From: Streptomyces globosus | GTDB lineage: Bacteria; Actinomycetota; Actinomycetes; Streptomycetales; Streptomycetaceae | Length of the DNA: 64,000 bases | Direction of reading: 5' to 3' | NCBI RefSeq assembly: GCF_003325375.1 | Contig: NZ_CP030862.1 | Location: 3,847,501 to 3,911,500, forward strand | Shown here: positions 8,232 to 17,311 of the stretch, one piece after another | How the letters are laid out: each line of letters starts with the position of its first letter | Position numbering within the stretch: position 1 is the first letter of the stretch | The notes under the pieces: generated by a model | The model's database searches: none | What the model was told of the DNA's origin: nothing | Seen by the model: the letters and a program-made list of their open reading frames with translations, nothing else | Position numbers and translations under genes: made by a program

Positions 8232-9836
8232 ATGAAGGCGTGGGTGGTCCCCGGGTACACGGAGACCAGAGAACTCGGCGCGGGAGCCAGCGGCCGCGTG
8301 GTGCTCGCGGTGCACGACGCGACGGGCACGCCCGTCGCGGTGAAGTACCTCAGCGACCGGCTCCGCCGGGACCCGGCGTTCGTCCAGGGGTTCCGCGCGG
8401 AGGCGCGGCTGCTCGGCGGCCTGCACTCGCCGTACGTGGTGGGGCTGTACGAGTACGTGGAGGCGCCCGCCGGCGCCGCCATCGTGATGGAGCTGGTCGA
8501 CGGCATCGCGCTGCGCGAGCTGCTGCGCGAGTCGGGGCAGACCGGGCCCGAGGCGGCGCTCGTCGTGCTGAAGGGCTCCCTCCTCGGCCTCGCCGCCGCG
8601 CACCGGGCCGGCGTCGTCCACCGCGACTACAAGCCGGAGAACGTGCTGGTCGCGGCCGACGGCTCCTCGAAGCTCGTCGACTTCGGCATCGCCGCCGACC
8701 GGGGCACCGAGGCCGGAGTCGCCGGGACGCCCGCGTACATGGCGCCGGAGCAGTGGCAGGGCCGGCCCGCCTCCCCCGCCGCCGACGTGTACGCGGCGAC
8801 GGCCACCTTCTTCGAGTGCCTGACCGGCCGCAAGCCGTTCGCCGGGGAGAACTTCGCCGAACTCGCGCTCCAGCACATCGAGGCCCCGGTACCGGAGTCC
8901 GAAGCTCCGGAGCCGGTGCGCCCGCTGATCCGCCGCGGCCTGGCCAAGCGGCCCGAGGAGCGGCCGGAGGACGCGGAGGCGTTCGTCGCCGAGCTGGAGG
9001 ACGTCGCCTGCGGGGCGTACGGCCCCGACTGGGAGGAGCGCGGGCAGCGCAAGCTGGCCGCCCTCGCCGCACTGCTGCCCCTGCTGTTCCCCTCCGCCGG
9101 CGGCACCGCCGCGTCCACGACGGCCACCGCGAGCACCTCGCTGTGGGCGCCGGGGCGGCGCGGCTGGCTGGGGGCCGGCGCGGCCCTCGTCCTCGGCCTG
9201 CTGCTGGCCGTCCAGCAGGCGGCCGCCACGGACAACACCGGCGGGGCGGCGGCGCTGAGCTCCTTCGCGACGACCAGCGCCGCCCCGCCCACCGGCGGCC
9301 CGGCCCCCTCCGGTTCGGCCTCCGGCTCGCCGTCCGCGTCCCCGTCGGGCTCGGCCTCCCCCTCGGCCTCCGCCTCCGCCTCCGCCTCGCCGTCCGCGTC
9401 GCCGTCCGCCTCCGCCTCGGCGTCCGGACCGGCGCCCGGCCCCGGCTCGCCGACCCCCGGCACCCCGGGCACGCCGACGGGCGGGCCGACGACGGCTCCG
9501 CCGACCACCCCGCCGCCCTCCCCGGCCGTGAAGGTGCGCTCGGTCTCCGTGACCTCCTTCGGGCAGACCGGCTTCACCACCGGCCAGGTGGCGCTCGCCG
9601 TCAGCGCCACCGGTCCGGCGACCGTCCGCCTGGAGTGGTTCAGCAGCGACGGCCGCGGCACCGCCGCCGTGTCCGAGGGCTCCATGACCTTCCCCGCCTC
9701 CACGGCGGGCACCCCGCGGACCCTCTCCTTCAAGGGCACCGGCTGCTACTGGAGCGTCCGCGCCACCACCACGCCCGCCGCCGCCTCCGGCGCCGCGGTC
9801 CAGCAGATCCTGACGAGACGGTGCGACATCAGATGA
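8232..9836 (+). CDS. Membrane-anchored Ser/Thr protein kinase (Hanks-type)
   Basis: 534 aa. Kinase domain at residues about 9-265: Gly-rich loop LGAGASGRVVLA (15-26), VAVKYL with Lys38, Glu57 in the C-helix, catalytic loop HRDYKPENVL (130-139) and DFG at 150-152, then GTPAYMAPEQW and DVYA. All core catalytic residues are present, but the usual Leu of HRDLKPEN is Tyr. A transmembrane helix (WLGAGAALVLGLLLAVQQ, about 310-328) is followed by an extracytoplasmic Ser/Ala/Pro-rich linker with (SA) and (PSAS) repeats (about 355-430). A C-terminal beta domain with VRLEWFSSDG and two Cys may act as sensor. The next gene overlaps by ATGA. Confidence 0.92.
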   Translation: MKAWVVPGYTETRELGAGASGRVVLAVHDATGTPVAVKYLSDRLRRDPAFVQGFRAEARLLGGLHSPYVVGLYEYVEAPAGAAIVMELVDGIALRELLRESGQTGPEAALVVLKGSLLGLAAAHRAGVVHRDYKPENVLVAADGSSKLVDFGIAADRGTEAGVAGTPAYMAPEQWQGRPASPAADVYAATATFFECLTGRKPFAGENFAELALQHIEAPVPESEAPEPVRPLIRRGLAKRPEERPEDAEAFVAELEDVACGAYGPDWEERGQRKLAALAALLPLLFPSAGGTAASTTATASTSLWAPGRRGWLGAGAALVLGLLLAVQQAAATDNTGGAAALSSFATTSAAPPTGGPAPSGSASGSPSASPSGSASPSASASASASPSASPSASASASGPAPGPGSPTPGTPGTPTGGPTTAPPTTPPPSPAVKVRSVSVTSFGQTGFTTGQVALAVSATGPATVRLEWFSSDGRGTAAVSEGSMTFPASTAGTPRTLSFKGTGCYWSVRATTTPAAASGAAVQQILTRRCDIR

Positions 9837-10414
9837 GCGACGACGACTACAGCGCCACCGCCCTCGGCAGCCACTGGATCAGCGGGACGCCGGCCGAGGG
9901 CCGCACCCTCGTCGCGCCCGACCGGGTCGACGGCTCCGTGCTGCGCTTCGGCCCCGGCGTCACCGCGGCCGCCCTCGCCCCCTTCCCCGTGCCGGTGCCC
10001 CCCGCCCCCGCCCGCCGGGGCGGCGGCCTGCGCCGGTACGCGCTCGCCGCGGGCATCCTGGCCGCCGTCCTCCTGTACCTGGGATGGCAGCGCCTCGGCC
10101 CCGGCATCGAGGTCCGCGACGTGGCCGTCTCGACCGATCCGGCCGGGCCGGCCTGCGGCGGGACCGCCGACGTCGTGGCAGACGTACGGACGAACGGCCG
10201 CGCCGGCACCCTCGCCTACCGGTGGGTCCGCAGCGACGGCACCCGCTCCGAGGAGCTCACCGAGCGGCTGGTGGAGGGACAGGAGGCGGCGAAGCTGCAC
10301 CTGCTGTGGACCTTCCACGGCGCGGGCGACCACCCGGCCACCGCCCGCCTGGAACTCCGCTCCCCGGACCGCCGCACCGCGGAGGTCGCCTTCACCTACC
10401 GCTGCGCGCCGTAG
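9833..10414 (+). CDS. Single-pass membrane protein coupled to the Ser/Thr kinase
   Basis: 193 aa; its ATG overlaps the kinase stop (ATGA). The cytoplasmic N-terminal region of about 62 residues is followed by RRYALAAGILAAVLLYLGW (transmembrane, about 67-85). The extracytoplasmic domain contains two Cys (ACGGTADVVADV and FTYRCAP) and a YRWVRSDGTRSEEL segment resembling the C-terminal domain of the kinase just upstream (LEWFSSDG). The pair may therefore share a sensor-type fold and act together. No enzymatic motif is visible. Confidence 0.8.
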   Translation: MSDDDYSATALGSHWISGTPAEGRTLVAPDRVDGSVLRFGPGVTAAALAPFPVPVPPAPARRGGGLRRYALAAGILAAVLLYLGWQRLGPGIEVRDVAVSTDPAGPACGGTADVVADVRTNGRAGTLAYRWVRSDGTRSEELTERLVEGQEAAKLHLLWTFHGAGDHPATARLELRSPDRRTAEVAFTYRCAP

Positions 10415-10476
10415 GGGCCGGCGCGGGCTCGCGCGAGTCGGCCGGAGCCCGGGGGACCGCCCGTGCCGGAAGGACT

Positions 10477-10863
10477 TCAGGCGGCATTGCGGTGGGCGGC
10501 GGCCAGCCAGGCGCGCACCTCTGCGTCCACCTCGGCCGGGTCGTACAGCTCGATGTGGTGCATCCACACGTCGGGGGCCGGGTGCACGACCGACTTGAAC
10601 CGGTCGGACTCCACCCTGCACGGCAAGGCAATGGACAGCACGGCCGGGGCGGAACTCCGCACGTACCGGTCGGGCCGCCACACCCAGGCGAAGCCCCTGC
10701 GGCGCCGGAAGGCGATCTGGCTCCTGGTCACCCGGATACCGGTCGCGTCCGAGCCGAGCGCGGCGACCGCCTCCGCAACCGCCTCGTACAGCGCCAGGCC
10801 CCGATCGCAGCCCTCGAAGAACTCCTCGGGGCTGCCCGCATCGCCGCGGCCGCCGCCCGCCAT
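10477..10863 (-). CDS. DUF5655 domain-containing protein
   Basis: 128-aa soluble protein with the DUF5655 signature RSQIAFRRRRGFAWVWRPDRYV (about residues 47-68), followed by a beta-rich stretch and HHIELYDPAEVDAEVRAWLAAAH at the C-terminus. These residues are conserved in small proteins that often replace or accompany SOS/transport domains; no function is established. It starts 24 bp after the NACHT gene on the same strand, so the two probably form one transcript. Confidence 0.85.
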   Translation of the reverse strand: MAGGGRGDAGSPEEFFEGCDRGLALYEAVAEAVAALGSDATGIRVTRSQIAFRRRRGFAWVWRPDRYVRSSAPAVLSIALPCRVESDRFKSVVHPAPDVWMHHIELYDPAEVDAEVRAWLAAAHRNAA

Positions 10864-10887
10864 GCGTCCACCCTAGGACGGGGCGGG

Positions 10888-13800
10888 TCAGTGGTCGAGC
10901 AGCATGCGCAGGAGGTGGGGGTGGTGGGTGCGGACGGCTTCCGCGAGGCGCTCGCGGAGGCGGCCTTCGCGGAGGCCGGCGCGGTCGAGGTGGAGGAGCG
11001 TGCTGCCGGGCAGGACGGCGCCGTCCCTGCGCAGGGCGTCGGCCAGCAGCCGGGTCACCGGCTCCCGGATCGGGGCGTCGTCGGGCAGCAGCACGAGTGC
11101 GCGGCCGACGCGCCGGTACAGGTCGGCCAGTTCGTCGACGGGCAGCCCGGTGCTGCCGCCTATCAGCAGGCGCAGCAGGTCGTGGGCGAGGGAGGTCGCG
11201 GGACCGCCCTCGCGGGATGAGGTGAACAGGGTGACGGCCGGGCCCAGCAGCTCCATGACGGGGTCGACGGCATGCCGCACCAGCAGGTCGGTCGTGCCGC
11301 CCGTGACGTCCATCTTGTGCCACACGTCGTCCCAGTAGGTGCGCGACCACAGGACCGTGTCGTGCTGCGGCCTGCGGTAGAGCCAGTGCATGTCCAGCGG
11401 CTCGGGCGCCCGCTGCGCCTCGTCCCGCAGACGGACCTCCAGGCTCCGGCCGCTGTCCGTCCAGCCGCGGTGGACGGAGACGGACAGCACGAAGTCCGTC
11501 CACTGCTGCTCGTTGAAGGACGAACGCCACAGCAGGACGCTGCGGTGCCACGCCGAGGCGGGGTCGGACGCGTCGGGGAACAGCCGGTCGGCGGTGGTGC
11601 GCCCGCACAGTAAGAGGAGCATCAGGACCAGGTTGGCGCCGTAGGTGCCGTGCCGGGAGGAGGTGCGGTTCGCGGCGGGCCGGTAGGCGGGGTGGGGGTC
11701 GTCCGTGCGGGTGCCGTGCTGGTGGAAGACCCGTACGAGCAGCCGCCCCAGCCGCTCGCGTTCACCCTGGGGGATGCGCCGGGCCATCGACCCGCCGAAG
11801 CGCAGGATCTGCCGGGAGGACAGCGGGGCGTGGGAGAGCAGGGCGTACGCCAGGTCGTCGTCGATGCGGCTGGCTCCCGCGGAGAGGGCCGGCCGGTCCG
11901 CGAGCAGGCTGGTGAGCACGTGCAGCGCGAGCCGTACGACGAGGTACTCGCCGAAGGTGGCGTGCAGGAACTCGTACGTGGACAGCATGCGCCCGTCGCG
12001 GAGGGACTGGGCGCGCTGGACGAAGAAGAACCGGCCGAGCGCCACCTCGGCCGCCCCGAGGGGGGCCCGGAAGCCGGCGGACTCGGCGGCCGGCCGGCCG
12101 AGGAGTGCTGTCAGGTCCGCGTCCAGCTCGGCGGCCGACACCCATTGGCGGCGCCGGTTGAGCTGGGCGAACGCGACGAGGGACAGCCGCTGGAGCTCTC
12201 GTTCTGCGAGGTCTGCCAGGCCCTCCTCGGGGAGGGAGCCCCCGGCGGTCTTGTCGACCTCGCGCCGGGCGAAGGAGGTGAGCAGCTCCTCGTACAGCTC
12301 GGCCTCGTCGAGCGGGTCGCCGCCGTCGGCGCCGGTGCCGGGCGGCCTGTCGGCGCTGCGCGGCAGGGCGTTGTCCGCGGCGTCGTACAGGGCCAGCATG
12401 GTCAGCAGCAGGGGCTGTCCGGCGAGCGGGGCGTGGCGGGCGACGGCGTCCCAGGGCAGCGGCCGGAGGCCGCGGGCGGCGAGCCCGGCGGCGTTGGCGC
12501 CGTTCCAGAGGTCCAGCCAGCGGCGGATCTGGGCGGGGCGGAACGGCTCCAGGCGGAGGGCGACGAGCCCTTCCGGGTAGCGGGTGCGGTCGGCAACGGC
12601 GGTGCGGCTGGTGACCACGGCGCGCAGCGGGCGGCCCTGCTCGGCCTCGCGCTGCTGGAAGCGGGCGACCCGGACGAGGAAGTCGCTGTGGTGGACGCCG
12701 GTCGTCTGCAGGAGTTCGTCGAATCCGTCGAGGAGCAGGACGGGGACCGCCCCGCCGGCGGAGCGCACCAGGTCGGGCCAGGCGACCCGTTCGCCGGTGG
12801 CGGCGCGTACCGCCTGCTCCAGCTGTTCCTGCAGGTCGTCCTCGGCGCGTACGTCGCGCAGCGGGACCCGGACGGGCAGGAAGCCGGCGGAGGGGAGGCG
12901 GGCGGCGAGGACGCGGGTGAGGACGGACTTGCCGGCTCCGGGCTGGCCGAGGACGAGCAGCGGCGCGTGCGCCCCGCCCGGGTCGGTGAGGGCTCCGGCG
13001 AGGTAGCCCGTCAGGTCGCGGCGTACGGGGGCCTCCTCCCACCAGGCTTCGGTGGCGGGGCCTCCGGTGCCGTCGGCCGCGCGGACCCGGAAGTCGGGGT
13101 CGAGGTACATGTCCCGCAGGGCGGGGACGCGGATGCCGTCGGGCGCGCTGGAGGCGTCGAGGACGGGGCGGGCCAGCACGGCCTCGGCGGCGCGGGCGAG
13201 TGCGGCCGCCACGTCGGCCGGCGGGCGCATCCCGCGGGCCGCGCCGGAGAGCAGTTCCTCGATGCCGGCGAGGGCGAGGCGGATCCGGTCGCGGGTGGCC
13301 TGGTGCTCGACCTGGGCCGTCCAGAAGCCGAACTCGGGTGCCTCCTGGGCGAGTCGGGCGTAGAGCTCCTCGTACCGTGCGACGGCGCGGGGAGCGAGGT
13401 CGGCGCCGAGGGCGCGCACCGCGGCGGAGCGTTCGGACGGGGTGAGGGCGCTCCACAGGTGGAGGCCTTCGGCGAAGGAGAGGAAGCGGTCCGAGAGGGC
13501 GCCGTACCAGCGCAGCAGCTCGGCGGCGACGTCCTCGGAGGGGCGGTGGGGTGCGGGGCGGGGTGCGTCGGCGGCCGCGAGGGCGTGGGCGAAGGCCGCT
13601 CCGCGGGCGTTCCGCTCGGGTGCGCCGGCGAGGGCGAGCTGCTCGCCGCGGGTCAGTTCGAGGTCGTCGACGCCGAACGGCAGCTCGGATGCGTCGAGCG
13701 CCTCGAACCAGGCGACGACGACGATCACGGTGTGGGCGGCGTGCAGGAGTGCGGTGCGCTCGGCCCGGCCCTGTACGTGTCCCAGGCGGCGTCCGAGGCC

Positions 13801-13977
13801 GTGTACGGCGTCGCGGCCGAGGGCGACGAGGCTGCCGCGGGCGTCGGCGATCCGCAGCAGGCCGTCGCCGATGCCCCCGGTGGCGGCGCCGAGGGCGCCG
13901 CCGAGGGCGCGGTCGAGGGCGGCCAGCGCGGGCGGGTCGCCGCCGAGCAGCACCAGTGCGTCCGACAACGACAGCAT
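10888..13977 (-). CDS. Large NACHT-domain STAND ATPase (bacterial NLR-like)
   Basis: 1,029 aa from the ATG giving MLSLSDALVLLGG. The N-terminal all-helical region (about 1-270) resembles the NACHT N-terminal helical domain of Streptomyces proteins (the NNH7 type, from memory). The NACHT ATPase has Walker A GQPGAGKS (344-351), Walker B LLLDGFDEL (414-422, with the paired acidic residues typical of NACHT) and a sensor-like VVTSRT. The C-terminal half of about 450 residues is helical and Leu-rich without obvious LRR, TPR or nuclease motifs. STAND ATPases of this form sense ligands, and several bacterial ones are antiphage systems, but none of the usual defence neighbours is here. An upstream in-frame GTG would add six residues. 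Confidence 0.85.
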   Translation of the reverse strand: MLSLSDALVLLGGDPPALAALDRALGGALGAATGGIGDGLLRIADARGSLVALGRDAVHGLGRRLGHVQGRAERTALLHAAHTVIVVVAWFEALDASELPFGVDDLELTRGEQLALAGAPERNARGAAFAHALAAADAPRPAPHRPSEDVAAELLRWYGALSDRFLSFAEGLHLWSALTPSERSAAVRALGADLAPRAVARYEELYARLAQEAPEFGFWTAQVEHQATRDRIRLALAGIEELLSGAARGMRPPADVAAALARAAEAVLARPVLDASSAPDGIRVPALRDMYLDPDFRVRAADGTGGPATEAWWEEAPVRRDLTGYLAGALTDPGGAHAPLLVLGQPGAGKSVLTRVLAARLPSAGFLPVRVPLRDVRAEDDLQEQLEQAVRAATGERVAWPDLVRSAGGAVPVLLLDGFDELLQTTGVHHSDFLVRVARFQQREAEQGRPLRAVVTSRTAVADRTRYPEGLVALRLEPFRPAQIRRWLDLWNGANAAGLAARGLRPLPWDAVARHAPLAGQPLLLTMLALYDAADNALPRSADRPPGTGADGGDPLDEAELYEELLTSFARREVDKTAGGSLPEEGLADLAERELQRLSLVAFAQLNRRRQWVSAAELDADLTALLGRPAAESAGFRAPLGAAEVALGRFFFVQRAQSLRDGRMLSTYEFLHATFGEYLVVRLALHVLTSLLADRPALSAGASRIDDDLAYALLSHAPLSSRQILRFGGSMARRIPQGERERLGRLLVRVFHQHGTRTDDPHPAYRPAANRTSSRHGTYGANLVLMLLLLCGRTTADRLFPDASDPASAWHRSVLLWRSSFNEQQWTDFVLSVSVHRGWTDSGRSLEVRLRDEAQRAPEPLDMHWLYRRPQHDTVLWSRTYWDDVWHKMDVTGGTTDLLVRHAVDPVMELLGPAVTLFTSSREGGPATSLAHDLLRLLIGGSTGLPVDELADLYRRVGRALVLLPDDAPIREPVTRLLADALRRDGAVLPGSTLLHLDRAGLREGRLRERLAEAVRTHHPHLLRMLLDH

Positions 13978-14195
13978 CCTGCGCCCGCCCACTACCGCCC
14001 CACCCTCACCCTCGCCCCGTCCGGCTGCGCCGCGTCCTCCGGCGCCGCCCTGGTGGTCATCCGGCGCGGAGGTTCCGGGCACACTCTCGCACGGGCGGGC
14101 CGGGGGCGTCCGCGGTTTCGGTGCAGTACGCACGCGGCGGGGCGGGGCCCGGGCCGCCCTCGGGTGCCGGACGGCAGGTGGTGTACGAATGGTCT

Positions 14196-14780
14196 GTGAA
14201 GGAAGAGAGCCCCTCCCCGACCGTGCGCGTGTTCATCGCCCTGGCCCCGCCCGACGACGCGAAGCAGGAGCTGGAGCGGGAGCTGGCGCCCGGGTACGCG
14301 GCGTACCCGCGCATGCGGTGGAACCGGATCGAGGACTGGCACATCACCCTGGCGTTCCTGGGCGAGCTGCCGGCGGCGGTCGTTCCGCGGCTGCACGCAC
14401 CGCTGGCCGGGCTGGCAGCGGCGCGCGAGCCTCTGCGGCTGGCGCTGCACGGCGGCGGGCACTTCGACGAGCGGGTGCTGTGGAGCGGGATCGGCGGGGA
14501 CGCGGAGGGGCTGCACCTGCTGGCCGCCGATGTCCGGGCCGTGGTCAAGGAGTGCGGGATAGCCTTCGCTGACCGGCCGCTGCGGCCGCACCTGACGCTG
14601 GCCCGCGCCCGCCGCGGCGACCTGGCCGGCGTGGTGGGCGCCGCGGCGGGCCTGGCCGGGTTCGCCGGCCGGACGTGGCCGGCCGCGCGGCTGCACCTGG
14701 TGGGCAGCAACTTCGGGCGCGGCCCGGGCCCGATCCGCTACCGGGACATCGCGTCGTGGGGGTTCGGCGGCGGATCGTGA
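14196..14780 (+). CDS. thpR: RNA 2',3'-cyclic phosphodiesterase
   Basis: 194 aa of the 2H phosphoesterase superfamily, which opens 2',3'-cyclic phosphates of RNA (historically 2'-5' RNA ligase). Both HxTx motifs are present: DWHITLAFLGEL near residue 48 and RPHLTLARAR near 130. The N-terminus RVFIALAPP is typical. The start is a GTG; a second GTG nine codons later (14223), with GGAAGAGAG upstream, is equally plausible. It is divergent from the NACHT gene. Confidence 0.9.
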   Translation: MKEESPSPTVRVFIALAPPDDAKQELERELAPGYAAYPRMRWNRIEDWHITLAFLGELPAAVVPRLHAPLAGLAAAREPLRLALHGGGHFDERVLWSGIGGDAEGLHLLAADVRAVVKECGIAFADRPLRPHLTLARARRGDLAGVVGAAAGLAGFAGRTWPAARLHLVGSNFGRGPGPIRYRDIASWGFGGGS

Positions 14781-14819
14781 CGGCTGCGCCGCGGCCGCCG
14801 GCCGGGTGCGCGTACGGGG

Positions 14820-16136
14820 TCAGTCCGCGGCCGAGGGGGCGGTGCGGGCGAAGTGGCGGGACGTCGGGACGAGGGCGGCCGCGGCCGGCATCAGGAAGCA
14901 TGCCGCGGCGCACACCGCGAGGACAGGCGCGGTCCCGAACGCGTCGATGGCCGGGGCTATGAGGGCCAGGCCGGCGGGTGCGAGGCCGTAGGAGACCAGG
15001 AAGTCCAGTGAGGAGACCCGGGCCAGCTTGTCGGGGGCGACCTCCCGCTGGGTGGCCGTGAACCAGGGCACGTTGAACAGTTCGATGCCGATCCCGGCGA
15101 CGGCGTACGCGGCGACGACGGCGAGCGGGTGCACCGGCAGCACCAGGCTGAGCGGGGCGACGCCGTACGCGGCGAGCCCGGCGAGGGCCGCCCAGCCCTG
15201 GGAGCGCGGCCGCAGGCGGGCGATGACGAGGGCGCCGGCGAGCGCGCCGAGGGTGTACGCGGTCATGGCGGCGGCCAGGACCCACTCCGTGCCGTAGCGG
15301 TCGCGGCTGATCAGGGGCAGGGCGACGCTGGTGGCGGAGTAGCCGAGGGCGACGACGGCGACGAGGGCGCCCAGGCCGGCGAGGAACCAGGGGTGGCGGC
15401 GCGCCTCGCGGAGGCCTTCGAGGAACTCGGCGCGGAATCCGGCGCGCGGGGCGGCCGGTCCGGCCGGTCCGGTGTCGGGGGCCGCATCGGCGTCCGCGCT
15501 CGGGGCGGCGGAGGCGGCTGCGGCCCCGGCTGCGGCGCCCCGGCCCGGGACGAGCGCGGCCGCCAGCCACAGTACGCCGATGCCGAGCAGCAGCGTCGCG
15601 GTGTCGAGCCAGGCGGCGAGCAGCGCGGTCAGGGCGGGGCCGGCGAGGGTGGAGCTGCGGACGGCCAGGGTCATGGCGGCGTTGGCCTGTTGGCGCCGGG
15701 CGGGGTCGACGGTTTCGGCGGTGAGGGCCTGGAAGGCGGGCCGGCAGGCGCCCTGGCCGGCTCCGGCGAGGGCCGCGGCCGCGGTCATGAGGGCGAGGGA
15801 GCTGCCGAGTCCGGCGGCGAGGAGCGGCGCGGCGGCAGCCGCCGCGAGGCCGGACCAGAGGACGACGGCGCGGCGGGAGTGCCGGTCGGCGAGGACGCCG
15901 CCGACGGCGACGGCGAGTAGGAAGCCGATGGTCCGGGCGGCGAGGACGATGCCGAGGCCGGCCGCGCTCAGGTCGCGGTGCAGAACGGCGAGCCCGAGGA
16001 CGAAGGGCAGGGCCCAGGTCGCGAGCCCGGAGGCGGTGGTTCCGGCCCACAGGCGCAGGAAGGCGGGGTCGCGGAGGACCGAACGGGCCTGTGGGGCCTT
16101 GGAGTCGGCGGTGGTCGGCGCGGGTGTGGACGCCAC
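14820..16136 (-). CDS. MFS exporter (EntS-like), probable metallophore exporter
   Basis: 438 aa, about twelve transmembrane segments, MFS type. The N-terminal signature is PAFLRLWAGTTASGLATWALPFVL, the cytoplasmic loop motif is GGVLADRHSRRAVVL, and GAGQGACRPAFQALTAETVDPARRQQANA is typical of the EntS/siderophore-exporter-like group. A central cytoplasmic loop is Ala/Pro-rich. The GTG start was chosen because AAGGAG lies 10 bp upstream; the ATG 18 codons earlier lies within 54 bp of the Zur-type box. Divergence from the zinc-type uptake operon across that box suggests zinc-regulated export of a metallophore or related compound. Confidence 0.85.
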   Translation of the reverse strand: MASTPAPTTADSKAPQARSVLRDPAFLRLWAGTTASGLATWALPFVLGLAVLHRDLSAAGLGIVLAARTIGFLLAVAVGGVLADRHSRRAVVLWSGLAAAAAAPLLAAGLGSSLALMTAAAALAGAGQGACRPAFQALTAETVDPARRQQANAAMTLAVRSSTLAGPALTALLAAWLDTATLLLGIGVLWLAAALVPGRGAAAGAAAASAAPSADADAAPDTGPAGPAAPRAGFRAEFLEGLREARRHPWFLAGLGALVAVVALGYSATSVALPLISRDRYGTEWVLAAAMTAYTLGALAGALVIARLRPRSQGWAALAGLAAYGVAPLSLVLPVHPLAVVAAYAVAGIGIELFNVPWFTATQREVAPDKLARVSSLDFLVSYGLAPAGLALIAPAIDAFGTAPVLAVCAAACFLMPAAAALVPTSRHFARTAPSAAD

Positions 16137-16190
16137 GGGTGGGTGCTCCTTGGGTTCGTGGGCGGCGGGGAGGACCGTCCCCGGAATCAT

Positions 16191-16211
16191 TAATGGAAAT
16201 GATTACCATTA
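16191..16211. promoter_or_regulatory. Zur-type zinc operator
   Basis: ATGGAAATGATTACCAT (16193-16209), extended by TA/TA on both sides, is a near-perfect palindrome (9 of 10 arm positions). It matches the actinobacterial Zur box form TGaaAATGATTttCA. It lies between the MFS exporter and the uptake operon, about 75 bp upstream of the binding-protein start, so one repressor site could control both directions. Confidence 0.8.
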
Positions 16212-16285
16212 CAGTATCTTCGAGCGCGGCACCCCTCCCCGGCGGTGCCGACGACATCCGTGCCCGCTTCCCGAACGGAATCCCC

Positions 16286-17311
16286 ATGCGCCATCCCGCC
16301 CGCCTCTGCCTCGTGTTCGCCCTCGCGCTCGCCACGGCCGGCTGCTCCGGCAGCGGCCCGGGCACCCACGCCCCGCCCTCCGGCCGCGCCCCCGCCGCAG
16401 CGGCCGCGATCACCAGCTGCGGCCGCGAACTCGCCCTTCCCAAGCCGCCCGAACGGGCCGTCGCCCTGGACCAGTCCTCCACGGAGACCCTGCTCGAACT
16501 GGGCCTCCAGGACCGCATGGCCGGGACGGCCAACCTCAAGACGAAGATCCCCGCCCAGTACCAGGCCGCCTACGCCAAGGTCCCCGTCATCGCACCGAAG
16601 ATCACCACCGGTGAGCAGCTGCGCGCCGCGACACCCGACTTCACCGTCGCCGGCTCCGCCGACCTGTACACCGCGGACCGGGCCGGCACCCGCGAGGAGC
16701 TGGCCGCGCTCAAGGTCCCGTCCTTCGTCAGCGCGGTGGACTGCCCGCAGCAGAACCCGGCCGGCAGGAGTGCCTTCGAACTCCTCTTCTCCGACTACGA
16801 GAACCTCGGCAAGGTCTTCGGCGTCGAGGAGCGGGCCGCCCGGCTCGCCGCCGACCAGCGCGCCGCGGTCGCCAAGGCCCGGGAGGCCGCCGCCGCAGCA
16901 CCGCAGGGCGCGGACCGGCCGACCGTCGTCTACCTGTACTCCGCCTTCAACGGAATGCCGTACGTGGCGGGCGGCAGCGGCCTGCCCAGCGAGATGAGCC
17001 GCATCGTCGGCGCGAGGAACGCCTTCGACGACGTGGCCGAGGACTGGCCGGAGGTCTCGTGGGAGGAAGTCGCCCGTCGCGACCCGGACTTCATCGTGGT
17101 CGGCGACCTGTCCGAGCGCGGCCGCCCCGGCGACAGCGCCGCCGAGAAGCGCGCCGCCATGGCGGCGCACCCGGTCGTCTCCAAGCTGGAGGCGGTCCGC
17201 GACGGCCGGATCATCGAGGTGCCGGGCATCGAACTCGACCCGTCGGTGCGCTCCGTACACGCCCTCGGCCTGATCGCCGCCGGGCTGAAGGACCACGGGC
17301 ATGACCACTGA
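16286..17311 (+). CDS. Metal/metallophore ABC transporter substrate-binding lipoprotein (FecB type)
   Basis: 341 aa from ATG. The signal peptide ends in the lipobox TAGC, giving a lipid-anchored Cys at residue 18. It is a class III (PF01497-type) helical-backbone binding protein: PERAVALDQSSTETLLELG, VSAVDC..., PDFIVVGDLSER. The C-terminus ends HGHDH, a His-rich tail fitting a zinc-type ligand. It is first in an operon with the permease (11-bp overlap) and ATPase. The Zur-type box upstream argues for zinc or a zincophore rather than iron. Confidence 0.88.
   Translation: MRHPARLCLVFALALATAGCSGSGPGTHAPPSGRAPAAAAAITSCGRELALPKPPERAVALDQSSTETLLELGLQDRMAGTANLKTKIPAQYQAAYAKVPVIAPKITTGEQLRAATPDFTVAGSADLYTADRAGTREELAALKVPSFVSAVDCPQQNPAGRSAFELLFSDYENLGKVFGVEERAARLAADQRAAVAKAREAAAAAPQGADRPTVVYLYSAFNGMPYVAGGSGLPSEMSRIVGARNAFDDVAEDWPEVSWEEVARRDPDFIVVGDLSERGRPGDSAAEKRAAMAAHPVVSKLEAVRDGRIIEVPGIELDPSVRSVHALGLIAAGLKDHGHDH

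Noticed and set aside
9331..9430. Tandem short repeats that could be taken as a repeat element or CRISPR-like array
   Set aside because: They are Ser/Ala/Pro codon repeats of the kinase linker in frame; no spacers of unique sequence.
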